From Bacteroidota bacterium (GTDB lineage: Bacteria > Bacteroidota > Bacteroidia > Chitinophagales > Chitinophagaceae), in the NCBI GenBank assembly GCA_023424015.1, contig JAFAEM010000004.1, forward strand, positions 1 through 64,000: a stretch of DNA of 64,000 nt, written 5' to 3'. The notes beneath the pieces were generated by a model. That model searched no databases. It was not told the DNA's origin and saw only the letters and a list, made by a program, of their open reading frames with translations. Shown piece by piece: positions 43,867-52,275 of the stretch. Position numbers and translations under genes: made by a program. Position 1 is the stretch's first letter, and every line of letters begins with the position of its first letter.

Positions 43867-44913
43867 ATGAACAGGCGATACTATATTATTTCACTCGGGC
43901 TGGTATTGTTGCTTTGTTCGGCGGGGAAGATCATGAATAGCTTCGAAGGCTTTAAGAAACCTTCCAATTTTCCGGATACTGTTTACGAATTTTCAAAGAA
44001 CCCGATAACAAAAGAAGGGTTTGAACTGGGGAGGAAACTTTTCTATGATCCCCGGCTTTCCCGTAATAATACTATTGGATGCGGCACCTGCCATATTCAA
44101 TCCGCAGCTTTTACACATCACGGTCACGATGTGAGCCATGGTATCGATGATCGTTTGGGAAAACGCAATTCGCCACCCATCATGAACCTGGCCTGGTCCA
44201 CTTCATTTTTTTGGGATGGCGGGGTTTTTCATCTCGACTTGCAACCCATGGTGCCTATCACAGAACATTCTGAAATGGATGAAAAGATGTCGCGTGTGAT
44301 TGAGAAACTCAAGGCACATCCTGACTATCCCGGCCTGTTTGAAAAGGCTTTCGGGAGCACGGAGATCAATGCGGCCAAAATGATGAGGGCTCTTTCGCAG
44401 TTCATGCTGATGTGTGTTAGCAGCAACAGTAAATATGATAAGGTGATGCGTAAGGAAGGAGAAAAGTTTACGAAAGAAGAACAACAGGGTTATACTTTAT
44501 TCAAACAAAAGTGCAGCGGTTGCCATGCCGAGCCATTATTCACCGATCATTCTTTTCGTAACAATGGTTTAATGGCAAGCAGGAAAGATGACCGTGGACG
44601 TTTCAGTATCACACTTGACTCCGCAGATGCTTATCGATTTAAAGTTCCTTCACTTCGCAACCTCGACTTTACGGCTCCTTACATGCACGACGGGCGGTTT
44701 TATGGTCTAGATTATGTGCTCGATCATTACCGGTATAAAGTGCAGGACGGTCCCACGCTCGATCCTCTGCTGAAGACAAACGGGAAGCCGGGTATCGCCC
44801 TTAACGACCAGGAAAAAGCTTTTTTAATCGCGTTTCTAAAAACACTCAACGATACTACCTTTATAAAGAATCCCCTCCTGTCGGAGCAGGAAAATTTATT
44901 GATATATGATTAA
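43867..44913 (+). CDS. MbnH/MauG-type di-haem cytochrome c peroxidase
   Basis: The 348-residue product has an N-terminal signal anchor and two c-type haem sites: CGTCH in NTIGCGTCHIQSAAFTHHGH and CSGCH in FKQKCSGCHAEPLFTDHSF. Blocks typical of the CcpA/MauG group are present: GFELGRKLFYDPRLSRN, GKRNSPPIMNLAWSTSFFWD, PSLRNLDFTAPYMHDGRF. Periplasmic peroxidase or protein-oxidising enzyme; beside an MbnP gene it most likely modifies MbnP Trp. Start is 3 bp after MbnP stop; its end overlaps the DUF2911 gene by 8 bp. Confidence 0.9.
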   Translation: MNRRYYIISLGLVLLLCSAGKIMNSFEGFKKPSNFPDTVYEFSKNPITKEGFELGRKLFYDPRLSRNNTIGCGTCHIQSAAFTHHGHDVSHGIDDRLGKRNSPPIMNLAWSTSFFWDGGVFHLDLQPMVPITEHSEMDEKMSRVIEKLKAHPDYPGLFEKAFGSTEINAAKMMRALSQFMLMCVSSNSKYDKVMRKEGEKFTKEEQQGYTLFKQKCSGCHAEPLFTDHSFRNNGLMASRKDDRGRFSITLDSADAYRFKVPSLRNLDFTAPYMHDGRFYGLDYVLDHYRYKVQDGPTLDPLLKTNGKPGIALNDQEKAFLIAFLKTLNDTTFIKNPLLSEQENLLIYD

Positions 44914-45523
44914 AACCACGAAATGGCTGCCCTTTATATTCATTATTGCAGCCTGCAACAATAACAAGAGTGCCGACAATAGTAAATCAGATAATCACGC
45001 TGATCATCAAATGGTGACAGCTCATGATTATTGCGATAGTGTAAACAAAGGCCTGATAGCAGAGGATACATTAAAGGGTAGCCCTCATCGCAGTGCCATG
45101 AATACGATCAATAATAATCATGTGCATATAGAATACAATTCCCCGGGCGTAAAAGGCAGAACGATATGGGGCGGACTGGTGGCTTATGATAAGGTATGGG
45201 TTACCGGTGCACATAGCGCTACCAGTGTTCAGTTCAGTAAAGATGTCGAGATCAACGGCACAAAGATCCCCGCGGGCAAGTATGCATTCTTCACGATCCC
45301 CGGCAAAGAAAAATGGACACTTGTCCTGAATAAAAACTACGAACAGCACCTCACCGACGATTACAACGAAGCAGAAGACCTGGTGAGGGTGGATGTTGTG
45401 CCCACACAACATGATATGGTACAGCGATTGACTTACCATGTCAATAAAATCGACGATACAAAAGCTGAGATCGTGGTGAATTGGGAAAAACTCCAGGTGG
45501 CTCTGCCCTTTGCTTCATTATAA
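44906..45523 (+). CDS. DUF2911 domain lipoprotein
   Basis: The 205-residue product has a lipoprotein signal (FIFIIAACNNN) and a DUF2911 core: HIEYNSPGVKGRTIWGGLVA, VWVTGAHSATSVQFSKDVEI, GTKIPAGKYAFFTIPGKEKW and TLVLNKNYEQHLTDDYN. DUF2911 proteins are periplasmic beta-rich proteins of unknown function, frequent in Bacteroidota. The N-terminal mature part contains a His-rich stretch (SDNHADHQMVTAHDY), which fits metal handling. The 8-bp overlap with the MbnH-like gene makes it part of the same operon. Confidence 0.83.
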   Translation: MIKTTKWLPFIFIIAACNNNKSADNSKSDNHADHQMVTAHDYCDSVNKGLIAEDTLKGSPHRSAMNTINNNHVHIEYNSPGVKGRTIWGGLVAYDKVWVTGAHSATSVQFSKDVEINGTKIPAGKYAFFTIPGKEKWTLVLNKNYEQHLTDDYNEAEDLVRVDVVPTQHDMVQRLTYHVNKIDDTKAEIVVNWEKLQVALPFASL

Positions 45524-45700
45524 AATGTTATCCCTTACTTCTACGTAGCCTCCGTGTCCAAAACAATCGGATAATCGGACAGTTTGCACTCAACAAAGAT
45601 CACACCCTGCTTTAAAAAAATTAGCCGGAAAGGAGAAAGCCGGTATTATAAAACTCACCGCCTTCCCGCCTTCCCGGCTCTTTGGTCCTGAACTCGAAAT

Positions 45701-47602
45701 TTATTTTATCCCTGCCCGCTTATTCATCTCCTCCCTTGTCATCACCATCATCCTTCCCACTGCTTTTCCATTGCGGTAAGTGATCACCTTCAAAGCCGCC
45801 GCATCTTTAGGAACCTCGAGCGGGGATGAGTACTTTGGATAGAAATTATCAGGAAAAGAATTATCGAAGCTATAGTGAATGTCGAGCCCTTCTATTTCCG
45901 TACTCATTTCAATCACAACCTGTGAGCTTCCTTTTTTTGTTACTTTAAAGATCGGCTCGTACATGCTCGGCGCATATTTCGTCTGGGCGATATCAAAACG
46001 TTCAAAATGCTTCTCTACCCTCGGTACAAACTGGTTCCAGTCCCTTTTTTCCTTTGGTGACCACAAGACTTCTGCCACCGCCAATCCCCTGGGCCAGGTC
46101 ATGTATTGCGCATGACGCATGTTATATACCTGCTCTGTCCACAAATTGGCCTGACCGCCTTTAATGAGCGAGGGTTTTACGCCATCCGGTACAGGCTCAA
46201 ACTGGTAAGTTTTATTTAATCGCAATGTGGCATAAACAGGTGGTTCAAGGATAGCATCACCCTGCATATAATCAATATAAACAAAGTCGGTAGGCGTCAT
46301 CACTACTTCATGACCCATCTTCGCAGCTTCGATCCCGCCTTTCATGCCACGCCAGCTCATCACTGCTGCGCCGGGTGCCAGGCCGCCCTGTAATATTTCA
46401 TCCCAGCCGATCATTTTCTTTCCCTTGGAAGAGATGATCTTTCCCATTCTTTTTACAAAATAGCTTTGCACCTCATCCATGGTTTTTAAATTTTCCTTTT
46501 TCATTAATGCTTTGATCGCTGCACTTTTTTGCCAATAGTTCCTGGCTGTTTCGTCACCGCCCATATGTATATACTCAAAAGGAAAAAGCTGGGATACTTC
46601 CGTAAACACCTTATCCATGAACTCATACACTTTTTCGTTGGCGGGACAAAGGGTGTTGTCAACCAGCGCGATGGGAGGGTGACCCTGCGACCAGTCCATA
46701 AAGGGTTCGCCTGAGTTTACCGCATAGGTACCCGGTGTACAGCTCAGTTCCGGATAGGCTGCAACCGCGGCAAGGCTGTGACCTGGAACGTCGATCTCAG
46801 GAAGTATGTCAACAAAACGTTCAGCTGCATATTTTACAACTTCCTTTATGTCTTCCTGGGTGTAGAACCCGCCGTAGGTGCGGGGTTCATTGGGCAGGGG
46901 TTTTGAAAAACGGTTGAAGGTCCCTGTTTTCTCAACACGCCATGCGCCTACCGAAGTAAGTTTTGGCAGGCTTTTTATTTCAATACGCCAGCCCTGGTCA
47001 TCGGTGAGGTGCCAGTGCAGCACATTGAACTTATATTTTACCATGTCATCGATGAATTGCTTCACCTGTTCTTTGGTAAAGAAATGACGTGACACATCCA
47101 GCATCAAACCCCTCCAACCAAAGCGGGGATGATCGCTGATCTTAACGGCAGGGATTTCCCATTTCGCAATATCGGCTTTTGATTTGCTTTCAATTTCTTT
47201 TGGCAGCAGTTGCAAAAGAGTTTGAATGCCGTAGAATACGCCGGCAGGCTCCGCGGCTTCCAGCACCACATTCGTGGATGTTACATTGAGCTGGTAGCCT
47301 TCAGCCGGGATTGATTTATTAGTTACAAGCAACAGGCTGATCCCACCCGGCTGTGCGCTGGTAGTTTCACTAACTGTCACTTTCTTATCCGTAGCCATCC
47401 CGATCCGTTCGGCCAGGCCGTTGGCCAGTCTTTTCAGTTCGGCGTTAGTTCCCGCATGGATGGTCAGCTGATCGGGTAGTTCAAAGCTGCCATTTTGTTT
47501 TTCGAGTGAAACTGGTTGCGGGATCAGGGCAATCCCGGGACTGGATTGCGAAAAGGCGGACAAGTTGATACAGATCAAAAAGGCGAGGCATATACTTTTC
47601 AT
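45701..47602 (-). CDS. GH20 beta-N-acetylhexosaminidase
   Basis: From Met 47602 the product is 633 residues with a signal peptide (MKSICLAFLICINLSAFSQ). An N-terminal GH20b domain (IALIPQPVSLEKQNGSFELP) precedes the catalytic barrel: RFGWRGLMLDVSRHFFTKEQ, FNVLHWHLTDDQGWRIEIKS, and the catalytic Asp-Glu pair in YIHMGGDETARNYW; then MIGWDEILQGG and a C-terminal beta extension resembling CHB_HEX_C (GLDIHYSFDNSFPDNF). It releases terminal GlcNAc/GalNAc from chito-oligosaccharides or glycans. The frame is open upstream to 47701, but no signal peptide would result. Confidence 0.93.
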   Translation of the reverse strand: MKSICLAFLICINLSAFSQSSPGIALIPQPVSLEKQNGSFELPDQLTIHAGTNAELKRLANGLAERIGMATDKKVTVSETTSAQPGGISLLLVTNKSIPAEGYQLNVTSTNVVLEAAEPAGVFYGIQTLLQLLPKEIESKSKADIAKWEIPAVKISDHPRFGWRGLMLDVSRHFFTKEQVKQFIDDMVKYKFNVLHWHLTDDQGWRIEIKSLPKLTSVGAWRVEKTGTFNRFSKPLPNEPRTYGGFYTQEDIKEVVKYAAERFVDILPEIDVPGHSLAAVAAYPELSCTPGTYAVNSGEPFMDWSQGHPPIALVDNTLCPANEKVYEFMDKVFTEVSQLFPFEYIHMGGDETARNYWQKSAAIKALMKKENLKTMDEVQSYFVKRMGKIISSKGKKMIGWDEILQGGLAPGAAVMSWRGMKGGIEAAKMGHEVVMTPTDFVYIDYMQGDAILEPPVYATLRLNKTYQFEPVPDGVKPSLIKGGQANLWTEQVYNMRHAQYMTWPRGLAVAEVLWSPKEKRDWNQFVPRVEKHFERFDIAQTKYAPSMYEPIFKVTKKGSSQVVIEMSTEIEGLDIHYSFDNSFPDNFYPKYSSPLEVPKDAAALKVITYRNGKAVGRMMVMTREEMNKRAGIK

Positions 47603-47799
47603 GCGGTATTGTTTTGAAATGGGCTCTAAGATAACTATTTGAGTGTTTCTAAGACGAGCAAACCCAATTGATCTGTTGCAAACGAGAAAATTATAAGGCA
47701 AAAACGTGGTTTTACCAAAAGGGGGTTTGATTTTATAAGTGCCTTATATATATTTGACCTCCTGAGAAAACAAATTTTAATCGAACCAAACTAACTAAA

Positions 47800-48315
47800 A
47801 TGAAAAAATTACTCATGGTCCTTGTGGCTGGCTTTATTTCGCTGGCTGCTATTTCACAAACCAATGATATCATGCAAAAGCATGCAGGCGAAAAGCTCGA
47901 GGTGAAGGTGATCAAAGTGGGCGAAACTACCATCACTTTTAAGTATCCCGGCGAGGATGCTGAGCAAACGATTGGTAAATATGCAATTGCATCCATTACT
48001 TATGGCGGCAGCGGCAGGAAGGAAGCGATTTCTGAGAAGATCGTTGTAATGGGCAAAGGCGATTGGGAGAGTGTTCAGATCCTGACCGATAAGTCACAGG
48101 TGCTTGGTCTGAAGGAAGGTGAATCTGTAAGGGGTAAAACTTCTGGCTTATTGAGCTATAACACAGCAGGTTCTGCTGATAAGAAGGCAACCCGTAAAAT
48201 CAAGGAAGCCGCAGCGGAAATGGGCGCCCCTTTTGTTTTGATGACTTCTGATAAAAGCGATGGCTTCGGTGTTAAGCAATCTATCAAAAATGGTGTTACT
48301 TATTCTTATAAATAA
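47800..48315 (+). CDS. hypothetical secreted protein
   Basis: The 171-residue product has a signal peptide (MKKLLMVLVAGFISLAAISQ). The middle (EKLEVKVIKVGETTITFKYP; ASITYGGSGRKEAISEKIVV) is a beta-rich pattern seen in several Bacteroidota exported proteins that I cannot name. The last third (KATRKIKEAAAEMGAPFVLM) has one helix-strand unit reminiscent of small heavy-metal-binding-like folds, but without metal ligands. Single gene with its own strong terminator. Confidence 0.65.
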   Translation: MKKLLMVLVAGFISLAAISQTNDIMQKHAGEKLEVKVIKVGETTITFKYPGEDAEQTIGKYAIASITYGGSGRKEAISEKIVVMGKGDWESVQILTDKSQVLGLKEGESVRGKTSGLLSYNTAGSADKKATRKIKEAAAEMGAPFVLMTSDKSDGFGVKQSIKNGVTYSYK

Positions 48316-48333
48316 TAACTATTTCCATTTATA

Positions 48334-48372
48334 AAAAGAAGGGCAGGCTTTGAATAAGCTTGCCCTTCTTTT
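48334..48372. terminator. bidirectional rho-independent terminator
   Basis: AAAAGAAGGGCA pairs with TGCCCTTCTTTT, with inner GCTT/AAGC around TGAAT. The flanking A and T runs allow termination from both sides. It lies 18 bp after the hypothetical secreted gene. Confidence 0.9.
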
Positions 48373-48390
48373 ATAAATTATACCGCTAAG

Positions 48391-48456
48391 ACCCGACTTT
48401 TGACTCCCGACCCGATAGCTATCGGGTCCCGACTCCCGACTATCGTCTCCCGACTG
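48391..48456. repeat. CCCGACT-word repeat with CCCGATAGCTATCGGG palindrome
   Basis: Short words (ACCCGACT, GACTCCCGA, TCTCCCGACT) surround a perfect 20-bp palindrome, GACCCGATAGCTATCGGGTC (48409-48428). The array ends directly at the stop codon of the TPR-type gene. Confidence 0.78.
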
Positions 48457-48457
48457 C

Positions 48458-49108
48458 TCAACCTGGCATTCTTGAAATATATTTTTCGATCTGTTTGATC
48501 TGGTCAACGATCTGCGGGGTGGTGGGTTTTAAAGCTTTTGTTTTACGGAAAAAATCCTTGGCTGCGCGGAATTCGCGTTTGTTCATCATAAGACTGCACA
48601 TCTGCAGGTAGGCCGCAGCTTCGTTTTCCTTATCGGGTAATCCTTTGCGGATAGCGGAGCGAATATAACTTTCGGCTTGTTTCAGGTCGTTTTTTTGCAT
48701 CGCCAGCATTCCCATTTGCAACAGGCTGGCACCCTCGGCTTCTTTCATGGGCATACCAAGATCGAGACCTTTCTTCATCATCTTTTCGGCGCCATCGAAA
48801 TCCTGTTTCATCATGGCGATATTGCCTTTTAATGTGAAATAGACAGAACGGATGGGCTTATAAAGCAGGTTAGGGAACTGTATCGAGTTCAGCACTTTTT
48901 CGGCACCTTCCATATCCCCGCTTTCCATATGCGACTGTATCAACCTGAGCGGGCCGAAGAAAAAATGGCCCAGGATCAATATCAGGCCGATAAAGTATAG
49001 CGGGAAAGCAGGCCAGAATCCTGCGGAATAGTTCACATACCCGCCCAGTGCGGCCAGGGCCAGGCCGATCCAGAGGCGGTATCTTATCAATAGGTTATAA
49101 AACTTCAT
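48458..49108 (-). CDS. membrane protein with TPR-like repeats
   Basis: The 216-residue product has two N-terminal transmembrane helices (LWIGLALAALGGYVNYSAGF and AFPLYFIGLILILGHFFFGP, roughly residues 11-55) followed by four TPR-like helix pairs (GDMEGAEKVLNSIQ, QDFDGAEKMMKKGLDLGMP, NDLKQAESYIRSAIRKGL, REFRAAKDFFRKTKALKP). It is probably a cytoplasmic protein-interaction platform on the inner membrane; no enzymatic motif. Its stop lies 1 bp from a CCCGACT-word repeat and its upstream side meets another such repeat. Confidence 0.75.
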   Translation of the reverse strand: MKFYNLLIRYRLWIGLALAALGGYVNYSAGFWPAFPLYFIGLILILGHFFFGPLRLIQSHMESGDMEGAEKVLNSIQFPNLLYKPIRSVYFTLKGNIAMMKQDFDGAEKMMKKGLDLGMPMKEAEGASLLQMGMLAMQKNDLKQAESYIRSAIRKGLPDKENEAAAYLQMCSLMMNKREFRAAKDFFRKTKALKPTTPQIVDQIKQIEKYISRMPG

Positions 49109-49140
49109 GTATGGTTCTTTGAGGCGGCAAAGGTAAGTAG

Positions 49141-49237
49141 TTTAGTCGTTAGTCTTTAGTCTGTAGTCTGGAGTCCATCCCGTGTAAAATTGCGAACTCC
49201 TGACTCCCGACTCCCGACTATCGACTCCCGACTGCTG
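49141..49237. repeat. TAGTCTT / GACTCCC-word repeat
   Basis: Two adjacent word runs: AGTCGTTAGTCTTTAGTCTG (49143-49162) and CTCCTGACTCCCGACTCCCG onward (49196-49234), all variants of a 7-bp [AG][CG]TC-type word. Lies between the TPR-like gene and the VOC gene. Confidence 0.75.
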
Positions 49238-49238
49238 A

Positions 49239-49682
49239 CTACTCCCTGGCATCATTAATCTCTACCCAATACCCATCGGGGTCCCTGAACCAGATCTGTT
49301 TCACCCCATCTACCCGGTTGGTAACACTATGTTTTTCACCGGCCCAGTTTTCATATTCGATTTTATGCTTATCCAGGACTTTTGTAAACGCATCCACCGA
49401 AGCTACGGAGAAGCAGAGATGGGTGTTTTTATTATGGGTGGTCGGCTTGTCAGCGCCGCTGATCACATGCAGGTGACTTTGGGGGCCTACACTAAACCAG
49501 GTATGCTTGCCATCGCGGAAAGGCTCGGGAATGGTATCAAGCCCCACTATATCGCGGTAAAACCGGGTGCTGGTCTGCAGGTCAACAACATAAATGGCGA
49601 TATGGTTGAGGCGGGGTTTTTGCGCAGCGGCCATAAAAACAGATGTGAAAACGATGAGTAAAAAGAGTACTTTTTTCATCAA
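49239..49682 (-). CDS. exported VOC (glyoxalase-fold) protein
   Basis: The 147-residue product has a signal peptide (MMKKVLFLLIVFTSVFMAAA) and one VOC unit: RLNHIAIYVVDLQTSTRFYR (metal His), HTWFSVGPQSHLHVISG, THLCFSVASVDAFTKVLDKH, and IWFRDPDGYWVEINDARE with the C-terminal metal Glu. This layout is close to lactoylglutathione-lyase-like dioxygenase/lyase subunits, acting as dimers. An exported VOC protein is uncommon; substrate unknown. The second Met (49679) could be the start. Confidence 0.82.
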   Translation of the reverse strand: MMKKVLFLLIVFTSVFMAAAQKPRLNHIAIYVVDLQTSTRFYRDIVGLDTIPEPFRDGKHTWFSVGPQSHLHVISGADKPTTHNKNTHLCFSVASVDAFTKVLDKHKIEYENWAGEKHSVTNRVDGVKQIWFRDPDGYWVEINDARE

Positions 49683-49789
49683 ACAAATATAGCAATCAAA
49701 AAAAGGAAAGCTCTGGTTGATATATAATACCGGCGACAGGAGTTTGTTTTCATGTCGGCCGTTTCTTTACGCTTACGGTGAAATACACG

Positions 49790-51313
49790 CTACTTATAGA
49801 TAAGTTTCACTGGCACTGTTCTTTGATCGATTTTGGCAGTGCCATAGCCAATATAAAGGTTATTTCCAATGGTTTCCAGGCTTCCGTTACTGCGGAAACC
49901 AGAAAGGGAACTGTTGTTGCCGGCCGCACGTTGCAACTCCGTTATCTTCCCCTGTTCGCTGATCCGGAAACTGATCTTATGGCTGACTATTTTGGTCACA
50001 TCCGTTTCATACACGCCATCTCCATCCATATCTGCATCCGCAGCAATAGAACTGGCTGTCTTATTGGAGCGGGAGGAATTATGATCCTGTGCTTTTTCCT
50101 GCGCTCCGCTTCCGGTATCCCCCGGCTGTTCAGAAATGCTGGCTGACTTATTAGAACGTGAAGAATTATGATCCTGTGCTTTTTGCTGTGATGTGTTTAT
50201 GGTATCCAGGGGCTGTGCAACTAAGTTGGTAGATCTGTTGGAGCGGGTAGAATTATGATTTTGTGCCCTTATTTGAGAAGCACCAGGATCGTTGCTACCG
50301 GCAGCAGACAACCCCCTGATCGGTTCTCCAAATGTCTGTCCCTGTGTCTGGCGGATGCGCAGCGTATCACCCTGGCTCATCCGAAGGGCATAAGCCGCCG
50401 CATCGTCGGGGCAGGTGAACTCCAGTTCCTCTGTACTGCCATCCGGATGGGTGATGCGATGAGTGACAGGTCCGCAGGAAGATGTCGCATTGTAAGTTTC
50501 CGGCAATCTCGGACCGGCTGTAGCTGGTTTGTACTGGCGCCTGGCTGCTGACCTGCCCGTGCCACCAAAATTTTTAATAATTCCGATGCCAGTGGTGATC
50601 ATTTGCAGGTTTCTGTTTTGCGTGAGTGGCGTTGGAATGCCGCCGTTCACATCGAGTATCCGGATGCTATTGCGCGACTGGAGATAATCGGCGTTGATAA
50701 ATAGCCCAGTATTTTTTCCGAGAGGATAGGCGATCTGAAAGCTGCCGCTGAAACCGGGAAAAAGTTTTTGCTCCGCGGCCATGAACCCATACAACTCCTG
50801 TATATCGGGACCTTGTTGCTGTGCGATGCTTACAGCGCCCGGATCATTGAAGAACAAGCCACCCTGTAAAGACGCACTCACGATCACACGGTTGCCAAAC
50901 CGGAATGAGGGTCCGGCCAGCAGATAGCTGTTGAACGGACTGACTTTACGCACCTGAAGATTATCGGTGCGCAGTTTTCTTTGATCGATAAAACTGTTCA
51001 GGTCTTTCTTATCGATACTGCCCGGAATGATACCCATGCTAAGACCCAGGCCCAGTTGATCGAAGTAATAGCTGGTAATAATTTTGGTGGCCATACTGTT
51101 TCCCCTGAACAAATTGGATTCCCCGCTTTTGGCAGAAAAGGAGGCACCGGCGTTTATACTCACCGACCAGGGATCGAAAGCTGTAACTCCTAAGCGGGTA
51201 TGATTGCTGCGTGAAGCGTTTTGATTAAAGGCGCGGGTTTGCTGCGCGTGAGCCGGCAGCAAAAAAAGGCATAGCGTTCCCACAAGTGCAGTTTGACAGA
51301 TGATAGCTTTCAT
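49790..51313 (-). CDS. outer-membrane barrel protein with repeated NHNSxRSN motifs
   Basis: From Met 51313 the product is 507 residues with a signal peptide (MKAIICQTALVGTLCLFLLP). Residues about 30-260 look like a beta-barrel (SVSINAGASFSAKSGESNLF; NRVIVSASLQGGLFFND; LFINADYLQSRNSIRIL). Then comes a domain with two Cys (SSCGPVTHRI, ELEFTCPDDAAAY) and three ~30-residue repeats, each with an N-H-N-S-x-R-S-N core (AQNHNSTRSNRS, AQDHNSSRSNKS, AQDHNSSRSNKT). A related core, NQNASRSNHT, occurs just after the signal peptide. Function unknown. The frame opens upstream to 51400 but lacks export features there. Confidence 0.72.
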   Translation of the reverse strand: MKAIICQTALVGTLCLFLLPAHAQQTRAFNQNASRSNHTRLGVTAFDPWSVSINAGASFSAKSGESNLFRGNSMATKIITSYYFDQLGLGLSMGIIPGSIDKKDLNSFIDQRKLRTDNLQVRKVSPFNSYLLAGPSFRFGNRVIVSASLQGGLFFNDPGAVSIAQQQGPDIQELYGFMAAEQKLFPGFSGSFQIAYPLGKNTGLFINADYLQSRNSIRILDVNGGIPTPLTQNRNLQMITTGIGIIKNFGGTGRSAARRQYKPATAGPRLPETYNATSSCGPVTHRITHPDGSTEELEFTCPDDAAAYALRMSQGDTLRIRQTQGQTFGEPIRGLSAAGSNDPGASQIRAQNHNSTRSNRSTNLVAQPLDTINTSQQKAQDHNSSRSNKSASISEQPGDTGSGAQEKAQDHNSSRSNKTASSIAADADMDGDGVYETDVTKIVSHKISFRISEQGKITELQRAAGNNSSLSGFRSNGSLETIGNNLYIGYGTAKIDQRTVPVKLIYK

Positions 51314-51542
51314 AATATCTGGATTTAAGGCCCCGATTTTTATACGATAAGGCCTGTAAATATGGTAAAAATATTTAATTGATACAAGGGAAGACGGCAA
51401 AGGCCTGGCATTGATTATTATTAAATTAAGCGGCAGCTAAACGGTAAAGCGCTGACAGGGAGTACTTTTCCTTTTTGTGGTGATTGCTTGCGGGGCATAT
51501 GCCTGAAGCGGCATTGTTCCTGCGGGGCCTTAAAGAAGAGAT

Positions 51543-51564
51543 TAATCCAAAATATTATTCCGGA
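51543..51564 (+). mobile_element. fragment of the MITE-like element (right end)
   Basis: TAATCCAAAATATTATTCCG at 51543, plus the next two bases, matches the right end of the element at 37798-38093 with a single change; the terminal GACAGCAATGATT part is missing. Confidence 0.45.
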
Positions 51565-51603
51565 TTCCCGGTCCGTGAAAGCCCGGTGTAAGTTGTAAAT
51601 CGT

Positions 51604-51611
51604 TATTTTTG
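51604..51611 (+). promoter_or_regulatory. possible tRNA-Arg promoter -7 box
   Basis: TATTTTTG matches TAnnTTTG exactly, about 90 bp before the tRNA. No convincing -33 box at the expected distance. Confidence 0.4.
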
Positions 51612-51659
51612 CGGCCCTTTTACTGGCAGTGAAGCCAGGCAGGATATGGTCCTGTAGTT

Positions 51660-51679
51660 CTCCCGATGGCTATCGGGAG
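51660..51679. repeat. CCCGAT..ATCGGG palindrome
   Basis: CTCCCGATGGCTATCGGGAG: an 8-bp perfect inverted repeat around GGCT, similar to the palindrome at 48409-48428. It lies between the promoter and the tRNA. Confidence 0.6.
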
Positions 51680-51700
51680 GATAGAATTGAAGTTCTTATT

Positions 51701-51772
51701 GGTCCCGTAGTTCAATGGATAGAATAGAAGTTTCCTAAACTTTTGATACAGGTTCGATTCCTGTCGGGACTA
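51701..51772 (+). tRNA. tRNA-Arg (CCU anticodon)
   Basis: The 72-nt cloverleaf folds completely: acceptor GGTCCCG/CGGGACT (G1-U72 wobble), D stem GTTC/GAAT, anticodon stem GAAGT/ACTTT with loop TTCCTAA (anticodon CCU at 51734-51736, reading AGG), a four-base variable loop, T stem ACAGG/CCTGT with TTCGATT, and discriminator A at 51772. CCA is not encoded. It borders the accessory island, and its 3' end is partly repeated at 53948-53963. Confidence 0.95.
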
Positions 51773-52275
51773 CAAATCTGAAAAGTCAATACCCTCCAAA
51801 TTGTTCAAAGTGCCCTGCAAATCTGAAGTTTGCGGGGCATTGTGTTTTCAAGCAATGTCAAATCAAACCAAATCCCCGCCCGAATAACGATCGCGTTTCG
51901 GGCGGGCAGTTCAGCAGCAATTCATAATTTGAATGCGGTTTCAACGAGGCTATGGATGGTAATTTTATAGCTAAGCTCTATTCGCCGCATATTTTGCGGA
52001 GAATAACGCCCCTAATCTCCGCATTTCCCGGTCGATTCAATTTATAGTAAATGAAAATGCATTTTCCTTAACTATGGAAATTCATAGTAAACTTTAAGCA
52101 CTTTTAGTTTACATCCTGGTTGAAATGTAAACTAAACCGGAAAATAGTGGACATCAGGCCAAATAAATTACATATTTATCTGATTATCAAATATATGTAA
52201 TATTTTCATCGGCCTGGCTAATTTTATATTTAATTTTATCATCCTAAACTTAAATAAAAGAATCTATATTTAAGG
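51773..52275. other. intergenic region before the Fic gene with a long hairpin
   Basis: About 500 bp without a gene. It holds a 10-bp perfect inverted repeat, CCCGCCCGAA (51875-51884) with TTCGGGCGGG (51897-51906), with no T-run, and CCCGCAAAT-type words after the tRNA. Upstream of the Fic gene the sequence becomes strongly A/T-rich (52050-52270), likely containing its promoter, though no single box stands out. Confidence 0.5.

Noticed and set aside
43054..44913. Methanobactin biosynthesis operon
   Set aside because: MbnP/MbnH-like genes are present, but no MbnB/MbnC or precursor peptide gene is adjacent.
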